Shown in pieces: positions 1-5,069 of a stretch of 7,292 nt of DNA. Each line of letters starts with the position of its first letter. The stretch's first letter is position 1. The position numbers were made by a program, and so were the translations under genes. The stretch comes from an uncultured Oscillospiraceae bacterium (GTDB lineage Bacteria > Bacillota > Clostridia > Oscillospirales > Ruminococcaceae). The notes under the pieces were generated by a model, which searched no databases, was not told the DNA's origin, and saw only the letters and a list, made by a program, of their open reading frames with translations. The DNA lies in assembly GCA_900543295.1 (NCBI GenBank), contig UQQY01000117.1:1-7292 (forward strand), in the 5' to 3' direction.

Positions 1-1817
1 TCGAGCCGTATCGTGAAAACTTTCCGGTTATCACTGGAGAACTCGGCCCAACATTCACCGGCTGTTATACCTCGCAGTCGAAAATGAAAATGGCAAACCG
101 CATTGCGGAGGATCGTCTCTATATGGCGGAGGCGTTGACCGCGTTTGCCGTTTCCAAAATCGGTATCGCCGACTTCAATACGCAGTTCCGTTCTGCATGG
201 GAAAAGGTGCTGTTCAATCAGTTTCACGACATCCTGCCCGGCTCAAACGTGCCGGAATCCCGCGATCACGCAATGGGAGCGTTTGAAGAGGCCATGGGCA
301 GTGTGATGGCAGCCTCCGGCGCTGCGCTGCGCGCCTTTGCAAAGGAAATCGATACTTCGACGTTTGAAACGCCGGACGAACCGCTTGCTTCCCGCTCCGA
401 AGGCGGCGGCGTCGGGCTTAACACCGATGAAGCAAGCCGCTACCGCCTTCCCGGAACCGAGCGCGGCAGGGGTAAAACCAGACTTCTTCACTTTTTCAAT
501 CCCACACGGTTTGACCGCAAGGGCGTGCTTGACGCAACAATTTGGGACTGGCCGGGCGATCCGGATTTGGTTCGCGCCTATGATATAGATGGCAAGCCGC
601 TTGACTGCACAGCAATTCCGAGTAAAACGACATGGCTCGACTGGAATCACATGCGCACCGATATTCTGGTAAAAGCATCCGTTCCGGCATTTGGCTATAC
701 GACTGTACGTATCACTGAGGGAGAGAAAAACGATTTCTGTTTTGCCGCACTGCCGCCGGATCCGCGCGTTACCTACTATGAGCCGCTTATTATGGAAAAT
801 GCGCTTGTCCGCGTTGTATTTGACGAAGCGGATTACTCCGTTCGCTCCTATTTTGATAAGCGAACCGGATGCGATTTGCTCGGCGGAAAAGGCGCGCGCT
901 TTATCCTGCATAAGGAACGCACCTTAAAAGGCGGCAGCGCATGGGTTGAGGGCGTACATAAAACGCCGTGCGACCTGCACAAAGAGGCGGAGGTTACCCT
1001 CAAGGAGGTTAATCTGAACGCACCGCTGCGTAAAAGCCTCCGCTATGAGATGAAATACGGCAGGTCGAAGCTTGAAGTAACAGCAAAGCTGACCGATGAT
1101 TCGCCCGTACTGGAATTCTCCGTTAGATGCGACTGGATGGAGGTTTCCACACCGGATGAAGTGCCTGTTTTGAGTTTCGCCGCTTCTCTCTCCTATCACG
1201 CCGCAGCTTATCGTTCTGATATTCAGATCGGTCTTTTAGAACGTCGGCCTGAGGCGATGCATGATAGCTGCTCGCGCAACTTCTATTATGCTCCCGATGC
1301 AGCGGGAAAAAAAGCAGGATTGCTCCTGCTCACGGACAGCAAATATGGCTACCGCGGCTATAACGACACCTTGCAGGTCACCCTGCTGCGCTCCTCCTCT
1401 AATCCGGATCCGTATCCGGAGCTTGGCGTGCGCCGTTTCCGTATCGGCCTTTCCTGCGAACAGGATAACCCGTTTGCTTTAAAGGCGGCAGGCGATGCAT
1501 TTGTCAACTGCGATCTTCCCTACGCGTCGAACACAGCCCATCCCGGCAGCCTGCCGCTGGCGGATCGTTTCCTGCATGTAGCGGGTGATGCGATGGTGAC
1601 AGCGGTAAAGATTGCAGAACAGAAAAACGGAATCATTGTCCGTATCGCCGCCGTTTATACCGACCGCGAAGTCCCAGTCACCATTTCTATGAAAGGCCTT
1701 CATCAGGCGTCGTTGGTAGATTTGGCGGAACAGCCGCACGGAGAATGCGCCGTTACAGATGAAGCAGTTTCACTCGTGCTCAAAGCGGGACAAACGATAA
1801 GTCTGCTTTTATCCTGA
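1..1817 (+). CDS. alpha-mannosidase, GH38 family, 5' truncated by window edge
   Basis: Retaining, metal-dependent alpha-mannosidase that removes alpha-linked mannose from glycans. The reading frame is open from base 3, so the gene starts before the window; the ATG at 84 is internal, since the upstream codons (GELGPTFTGCYTSQ) are already family-like. About 604 residues remain, where bacterial members usually have roughly 850-1050, so the N-terminal catalytic barrel with the nucleophile Asp is missing from view. Visible parts in order: the end of the catalytic domain, the central helical domain with KMANRIAEDRLYMAEA, then NQFHDILPGS, whose His (codon 225-227) matches the zinc-ligand His of the family (H471 in Drosophila Golgi mannosidase II). 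The C-terminal beta domains follow (ENALVRVVFDE, FDKRTGCDLL, GDAMVTAVKIAEQKNG). It is GC-rich: 40 of 60 bases are G or C in 361-420. Family assignment is firm; the substrate is not known. Confidence 0.93.
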   Translation, partial: EPYRENFPVITGELGPTFTGCYTSQSKMKMANRIAEDRLYMAEALTAFAVSKIGIADFNTQFRSAWEKVLFNQFHDILPGSNVPESRDHAMGAFEEAMGSVMAASGAALRAFAKEIDTSTFETPDEPLASRSEGGGVGLNTDEASRYRLPGTERGRGKTRLLHFFNPTRFDRKGVLDATIWDWPGDPDLVRAYDIDGKPLDCTAIPSKTTWLDWNHMRTDILVKASVPAFGYTTVRITEGEKNDFCFAALPPDPRVTYYEPLIMENALVRVVFDEADYSVRSYFDKRTGCDLLGGKGARFILHKERTLKGGSAWVEGVHKTPCDLHKEAEVTLKEVNLNAPLRKSLRYEMKYGRSKLEVTAKLTDDSPVLEFSVRCDWMEVSTPDEVPVLSFAASLSYHAAAYRSDIQIGLLERRPEAMHDSCSRNFYYAPDAAGKKAGLLLLTDSKYGYRGYNDTLQVTLLRSSSNPDPYPELGVRRFRIGLSCEQDNPFALKAAGDAFVNCDLPYASNTAHPGSLPLADRFLHVAGDAMVTAVKIAEQKNGIIVRIAAVYTDREVPVTISMKGLHQASLVDLAEQPHGECAVTDEAVSLVLKAGQTISLLLS

Positions 1818-1990
1818 AGAAGAAAATGGACGGATACGCGGCATTTGCCTTGTCAAGACAAAGTCATACCGCGAAAAAGCTTCTGAATAAGTGCACAGAA
1901 TATATTTTCCGCTGTACTGAAACCGCGGAGATCTGCACTTCTTAAACGGATATTTTATATCAGAAAATGAATTTTTAAAGGAATGACTAC
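1818..1990. other. intergenic gap with weak hairpin between mannosidase and acetyltransferase genes
   Basis: No gene is seen here. An imperfect long hairpin can form between AAGTGCA at 1889-1895 and TGCACTT at 1934-1940, with an inner CCGC/GCGG pairing (1909-1912 and 1924-1927). The arms are followed by CTTAAACGG, not a clear T-run, so it is a weak terminator candidate for the mannosidase transcript. AT-rich sequence at 1951-1960 (TATTTTATAT) could hold a -10 box for the acetyltransferase gene, but no convincing -35 box is spaced correctly. The AAAGGA at 1977-1982 is that gene's ribosome binding site. Confidence 0.3.
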
Positions 1991-2524
1991 ATGGAAATCA
2001 AATCGTTTGAACGCTCCTATCTGGAAGATGTCAAAAAGCTGTTAAAAGCTGCTTTTTACCGCGAAAACAGTAACGCTGTTTTAAACGAATGGGAATTTGC
2101 AGAAACGGTTCTGCAAGACGCCGGATATAAACCGTATCTGTGCCTGATTGCCGTGGAAAAGGACGAAGTGATCGGCTACAATATTTTGACGGCTGCCGCA
2201 ATAGGAGAGCAGAAGGGACTGGCGCTGGGACCGCTCGCAGTAAAAAAAGAATGCCAAAACAAGGGAATCGGTACCCGGCTGGTTCGTGAAAGCATTCAAA
2301 GAGCGCAGGAGTCAGGCTATCCCTGGATCACTGTACTGGGCGGCGATTACTATTCCCGCTTTGGCTTTAAAGCCGGAAAGCTATATGGTATTACCGTATC
2401 AGATAATGCATTTGAAAACGATCATATTCAGATCCTTTTTTTGAACTGTAATACTGAAAGCAGGGTTTCCGGAAAAATAATTTACTGTAATTCGTTTTAT
2501 GATTCAGATGGAAATCTTTTGTGA
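1991..2524 (+). CDS. GNAT-family N-acetyltransferase, YhbS-like
   Basis: Predicted cytoplasmic acetyltransferase that transfers an acetyl group from acetyl-CoA to an amine; the acceptor is unknown. The 177-residue protein is one GNAT domain. The acetyl-CoA pyrophosphate-binding motif A is LGPLAV followed by QNKGIGTRLV (residues 89-98, the Q/R-x-x-G-x-G/A pattern). The later strand and loop LGGDYYSRFGF (116-126) matches the signature of the YhbS-like (COG3153) branch. ATG at 1991 is preceded by AAAGGA at 1977-1982 with 8 nt spacing, which supports this start. It lies 173 bp after the mannosidase gene on the same strand, with a possible weak terminator between, so co-transcription is uncertain. 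It ends 49 bp before a strong hairpin terminator. Substrates could be a small amine, a peptide or an antibiotic; nothing in the sequence decides. Confidence 0.88.
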   Translation: MEIKSFERSYLEDVKKLLKAAFYRENSNAVLNEWEFAETVLQDAGYKPYLCLIAVEKDEVIGYNILTAAAIGEQKGLALGPLAVKKECQNKGIGTRLVRESIQRAQESGYPWITVLGGDYYSRFGFKAGKLYGITVSDNAFENDHIQILFLNCNTESRVSGKIIYCNSFYDSDGNLL

Positions 2525-2573
2525 GTCCCGTACCATATGATCCATCGTTACCATACCATATAAGAAATGAAAA

Positions 2574-2620
2574 GGAAGAAGCAAAAGGTCTGTCGTTTAG
2601 ACGGACCTTTTGCTTCTTCC
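2574..2620. terminator. strong hairpin, probable bidirectional terminator between convergent genes
   Basis: A perfect 17-bp inverted repeat (2574-2590 with 2604-2620) continues inward by four more pairs, one of them G-U, to a 5-nt loop GTTTA at 2595-2599. It sits between the acetyltransferase gene (plus) and the membrane protein gene (minus), whose 3' ends face each other. The right arm is T-rich (CTTTTGCTTCTTCC), but there is no long pure T-run after either arm. The call as a shared terminator therefore rests on stem strength and position. Confidence 0.8.
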
Positions 2621-2688
2621 TCAATTCATACAATGAAGAGAAAAATTTCTTCCTGCAAAAGCATTACCAAATAACGATTGATTGACCT

Positions 2689-3435
2689 TTACTCATAATC
2701 GATCAGCGCCTTAAAATACTCCCACTGATTCTGGTGCTGTTTTTGCATTTCTTCACTATTTTTCAAGCTATCAGAATAAGAATCGAAATCCACGAAGCAC
2801 AAAAACATGTCGTTGACCACGCCGTACAGCTCCATTTTTTCCGAAAGCTTTGTATTCTTTAAATAGTATTTATCTCCCTGCGGCGCATCTGAACCGGTAA
2901 AAGAAGAAATATCCTCAAATTCAAATCCAATTGACTGCAAATTTTCATAGCCGTCTTCGTCCAGCATAAACACAAAATCCCTGCGGTCTGAGATGCGGCC
3001 TATTACCTTGGCATAGGTCATTTCCTGCATCTGCGGCGTCATCTCAGAATCTGCCTTTACCGCAAGTTGGAAGGACTGAATATCCATCTTGATTTCCCCA
3101 TCCCCATTTACATCCTTGGCAAAGCTTTTTAATGGTGATTGAATCAACGATTCAGAACCTGAAAAGGATTTCTCCGAAATAATCAGAAAAGTGGCGTCAT
3201 AAACCGGCTTGTTCACCAGATTTATCAACCATACAAGAAGAATCACTGCGACAAACAGCACGGCAAATACGACCAATTTATAGTGATACCAAAAATTAGA
3301 AATCTTCTCTTTCCCCGTTTTTGGTCCCTCAAACGTGTGGGCTTCCTCGACATTTGCAGCATCAATACCTGCCTTTTTGCGGCGTGCTTCTATCAGCTCC
3401 TGTTTTTCCTTGTTGTATTGCTCCATGTTTGCCAT
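2689..3435 (-). CDS. conserved-type hypothetical protein, single-pass membrane anchor with extracytoplasmic domain
   Basis: I do not recognise a named family. The 248-residue protein has a charged N-terminal tail rich in Lys and Glu (about 1-50), one hydrophobic helix at about 53-73 (VVFAVLFVAVILLVWLINLV), and a soluble C-terminal part of about 175 residues. Lysines just before the helix suggest an N-in topology with the C-terminal part outside the membrane. That part carries DVNGDGEIKMD (107-117), which resembles an EF-hand or dockerin-type calcium loop, in the style of Clostridia proteins of unknown function; calcium binding is inferred only. The start at 3435 is preferred because AGAGGAAA lies about 7 nt upstream on the minus strand. 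The gene is monocistronic, with its own promoter at 3569-3597 and the shared hairpin at 2574-2620 behind it. The helix is too far from the N-terminus for a normal cleavable signal peptide. Confidence 0.8.
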   Translation of the reverse strand: MANMEQYNKEKQELIEARRKKAGIDAANVEEAHTFEGPKTGKEKISNFWYHYKLVVFAVLFVAVILLVWLINLVNKPVYDATFLIISEKSFSGSESLIQSPLKSFAKDVNGDGEIKMDIQSFQLAVKADSEMTPQMQEMTYAKVIGRISDRRDFVFMLDEDGYENLQSIGFEFEDISSFTGSDAPQGDKYYLKNTKLSEKMELYGVVNDMFLCFVDFDSYSDSLKNSEEMQKQHQNQWEYFKALIDYE

Positions 3436-3568
3436 AAGTGTTTCCTCTCTGTCCTCAGGTTTTCAGAGTTCAGCCGTGTTATGTATTTTGCTTTGCCGGA
3501 CTGTGTATCTCCCTTTTCCTCATAAGTTTATTCTTTATACGGACGAAAAGGAGTATATCTGATAATTC
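3436..3568 (-). other. 5' leader of the membrane protein gene
   Basis: About 125 nt lie between the predicted transcription start (near 3562) and the start codon at 3435. A short CTCTG/CAGAG pairing can form just upstream of the ribosome binding site. I see no recognisable riboswitch. A 14-codon ORF on the minus strand (MRKREIHSPAKQNT) lacks a good ribosome binding site and is probably meaningless. Confidence 0.35.
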
Positions 3569-3597
3569 ATTATATCGTACATATAGATAATTATCAA
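3569..3597 (-). promoter_or_regulatory. sigma-A promoter for the membrane protein gene
   Basis: On the minus strand TTGATA (3592-3597) is followed after exactly 17 bp by TATAAT (3569-3574). This is one or two bases from the housekeeping consensus. It points toward the gene at 2689-3435, with transcription expected to start near 3562. It lies downstream of the lysS-side terminator (3746-3783), so the membrane protein gene is transcribed independently of greA-lysS. Confidence 0.75.
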
Positions 3598-3745
3598 GTT
3601 TTCAAACCGATACTTTTCATCAAAGCCAACAAAAGTTCGATAAAAATTCACATTTATATACGGAATTATTTTCTGTTTTTCTATGTAACGCGTCAGTAAT
3701 TCTGAATGGGTATATGGTGAAACGAATTTCGTATTTAACATACAG
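3598..3745. other. AT-rich spacer with no recognised feature
   Basis: This stretch lies between the membrane protein promoter and the terminator at 3746-3783. I see no gene, repeat or conserved motif. The minus-strand reading frame that spans it also crosses both the terminator and the promoter and has no ribosome binding site. Confidence 0.5.
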
Positions 3746-3783
3746 AAAAGGCTTCGAGAATTATTATTTTCTCGAAGCCTTTT
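3746..3783 (-). terminator. Rho-independent terminator, probably the original lysS operon terminator
   Basis: A perfect 15-bp inverted repeat, AAAAGGCTTCGAGAA (3746-3760) with TTCTCGAAGCCTTTT (3769-3783), has an 8-nt loop. Read on the minus strand it ends in TTTT. No plus-strand gene leads into it, so it serves minus-strand transcripts from lysS and the GH29 gene. It lies about 110 nt after the vestigial lysS stop codon at 3895-3897 but about 1.3 kb after the real lysS stop. That suggests it was the lysS terminator before the GH29 segment came between. Confidence 0.85.
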
Positions 3784-3830
3784 ACATACAAATATACGAT
3801 TTTTCATCTCTGCACAAAAATCTGCGTCAC

Positions 3831-3886
3831 TTGACGTAAAGATGTACCTCTCAGAACTGTCACAGAACTCGAAAATCCTTAATATT
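3831..3886 (+). repeat. 56-bp direct repeat, left copy (att-like)
   Basis: Identical to 5005-5060 except for one base (C at 3835, T at 5009). The two copies are 1174 bp apart and bracket the GH29 gene. Inside the repeat is a short tandem motif, CAGAACT-GTCA-CAGAACT (3852-3869), which overlaps a small palindrome CTGTCACAG. Twin 7-bp motifs with a 4-bp gap could be recombinase or regulator binding sites; this is inference. The left edge abuts CGTCA-CT-TGACG (3825-3836), an inverted repeat absent from the right copy. Confidence 0.95.
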
Positions 3887-3894
3887 GCAGTTTC

Positions 3895-3909
3895 TTACTT
3901 CTCAATGGA
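3895..3909 (-). pseudogene. vestigial lysS 3' end (last four codons plus stop)
   Basis: Read on the minus strand this gives TCC ATT GAG AAG TAA (S-I-E-K-stop). The true lysS end at 5070-5084 reads ACC ATC GAG AAA TAA (T-I-E-K-stop). Twelve of 15 bases match; two differences are synonymous third positions and one gives Thr to Ser. The stop lies 8 nt from the 56-bp repeat here and 9 nt from it at the real lysS. The pattern of differences points to a fragment of another lysS allele, not to chance. Upstream of these codons the similarity ends and the frame meets a stop. Confidence 0.6.
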
Positions 3910-3999
3910 TTATATATTGGGGGATTTAATGAAATGACCAAAGACCATAACATAAAAAGGCGCCCACATGCTAAAGTACTATTGACCAGTCATGTTAGG

Positions 4000-4968
4000 T
4001 CAGCGTATAATCCAACCTTTCGGAATAAATGTAAGTGGATTCGGCTCTTTGAAGCAATTGCCGATTTCTTCAAAACGCATCATCATGTTATTATCAATTT
4101 TTCCGTGAATATTTGGAGAGGCATTCAGCAAAAATGAAACATTATGCTTGTTCATCTGATTAATCTTATCAATTGCCCATTGAACAGATTTCAACTCACT
4201 TGTCGGATCACTGGAACGCCAGAACCAACATGAAGTCAGAATGTTTCCTGAACATCCAGGCCCGCTAAATGTATCATCAACTTCCTGTCCCGCAGCATTC
4301 TCATAAAAAACAATCTCTGTATGAGCTAAACTTGTTTCACAGCTATGATTCAACAGCAAACAAGATGGCTGAATAGATTTAACAAAAGAGTTTATTTCTT
4401 CAAAAGGCATATCTTTATAAGAAGGGCCACCCCAATCCGCCTGCCATCCATCAATAATCAAAAAAGGAATTGGTCCATAATTAGTTAACAATTCAGAAAG
4501 TTGCTGTTTAGTGAAATCAATTTGTTCCTTAGTGCAAGAGCATTTTCCAATATGATGTGTCAAATCAAGCATGGAAAAATAAAGACCAGCCTTAATACCC
4601 CGAGAACGGTAAGCCTCCAGATATTCTCCTACAATATCTGTTGAAACAGGTGATGAAGAAACACAATGAGATGTTGTGGATGTCGGCCACAAACAGAAGC
4701 CTTCGTGATGTTTTGTTGTTAAAGCCGCAAATTTAGCACCAAGTAAATGAGACGCCTCAGCCCATTGCGCGCAGTCCAATTCATCAGGACAAAAGTCCTT
4801 CGGATCAAAAGGGTATTTTCGTGCAGTTTGAAAGTTTTCTACATCATATTCCCAATCCTTCATTTCTGTGCTATTAAATTGAAATGTTGCACTGTTAAAA
4901 TGAATGAATTGACCCAAACGATAATTTACAAATTCAATTTGCTTTCTTATTAAGAAATCATTCTCCAT
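4000..4968 (-). CDS. GH29 alpha-L-fucosidase, catalytic domain only
   Basis: Predicted retaining exo-fucosidase that releases alpha-L-fucose from glycans. The start at 4968 is chosen because GGGGG (4976-4980) lies 7 nt upstream; a longer frame to 5037 would run into the repeat and has no such site. The 322-residue product matches the GH29 barrel end to end: RLGQFIHFNSATF (17-29), FCPDELDCAQWAEA (59-72), LGAKFAALTTKHHEGFCLWP (76-95), YGPIPFLIIDGW (163-174) with D172 as likely nucleophile, then CWFW and FLLNASPNIHGKID near the end. The usual KHHDGF is KHHEGF. There is no signal peptide, and about 11 cysteines suggest a cytoplasmic enzyme. It stops right after the barrel, without a C-terminal beta-sandwich. 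It is AT-rich (19 of 60 G or C in 4141-4200), unlike the mannosidase gene, and sits between direct repeats, suggesting transfer. Its transcript probably ends at 3746-3783. Confidence 0.88.
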   Translation of the reverse strand: MENDFLIRKQIEFVNYRLGQFIHFNSATFQFNSTEMKDWEYDVENFQTARKYPFDPKDFCPDELDCAQWAEASHLLGAKFAALTTKHHEGFCLWPTSTTSHCVSSSPVSTDIVGEYLEAYRSRGIKAGLYFSMLDLTHHIGKCSCTKEQIDFTKQQLSELLTNYGPIPFLIIDGWQADWGGPSYKDMPFEEINSFVKSIQPSCLLLNHSCETSLAHTEIVFYENAAGQEVDDTFSGPGCSGNILTSCWFWRSSDPTSELKSVQWAIDKINQMNKHNVSFLLNASPNIHGKIDNNMMMRFEEIGNCFKEPNPLTFIPKGWIIR

Positions 4969-4986
4969 AAACAATCCCCCTTTTGT

Positions 4987-5014
4987 AATATAACAAATGC
5001 AATTTTGATGTAAA
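4987..5014 (-). promoter_or_regulatory. candidate sigma-A promoter for the GH29 gene, overlapping the right repeat
   Basis: On the minus strand TTTACA (5009-5014) and TATATT (4987-4992) are separated by 16 bp; each box has five of six consensus bases. The -35 box lies inside the right repeat and the -10 box in unique sequence. The leader would be very short (about 12 nt, starting at or just before the GGGGG ribosome binding site), which is a weakness. Read-through from lysS could also express the gene, as no terminator is seen between 4969 and 5069. Confidence 0.45.
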
Positions 5015-5060
5015 GATGTACCTCTCAGAACTGTCACAGAACTCGAAAATCCTTAATATT
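5005..5060 (+). repeat. 56-bp direct repeat, right copy (att-like), just after lysS
   Basis: The right copy begins 9 nt after the lysS stop codon, reading in the gene's direction. It matches 3831-3886 at 55 of 56 positions. The single difference (T at 5009) makes the last base of the -35 box TTTACA for the GH29 gene; the left copy would give TTTACG. Confidence 0.95.
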
Positions 5061-5069
5061 ACAAACTGC

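Larger units (their letters stand above)
3831..5060. mobile_element. putative inserted segment: GH29 gene bounded by 56-bp direct repeats at the lysS 3' end
   Basis: The segment contains a single gene and is bounded by direct repeats that differ at one base. It separates lysS from its probable terminator and has a lysS-tail fragment next to the far repeat. Precise recombination between the repeats would release an 1174-bp circle and restore lysS followed by one repeat and the terminator. No integrase, resolvase or transposase is encoded inside, so it would be non-autonomous or a remnant of something larger. A tandem duplication, or homologous recombination with imported DNA, would also fit. 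Confidence 0.5.

Noticed and set aside
84..86. Mannosidase start at the ATG at 84
   Set aside because: The frame is open to the window edge and the codons before it encode conserved GH38 sequence, so this Met is internal.
243..911. A 222-codon minus-strand frame inside the mannosidase gene
   Set aside because: It is antisense to clear GH38 coding sequence and has no recognisable domain; long shadow frames are expected in GC-rich genes.
3535..3807. A 90-codon minus-strand frame between the membrane protein gene and the left repeat
   Set aside because: It contains the whole terminator hairpin (3746-3783) and the promoter at 3569-3597, has no ribosome binding site, and its residue make-up looks like translated AT-rich spacer.
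4969..5037. Longer fucosidase start at 5037
   Set aside because: The added 23 residues come from the repeat and promoter region, have no family similarity, and the GGGGG site fits the start at 4968.
3831..5060. CRISPR array or integron gene cassette
   Set aside because: There are only two repeat copies over 1 kb apart with a gene between, and the repeat lacks the paired core sites and fold of an integron attC site.
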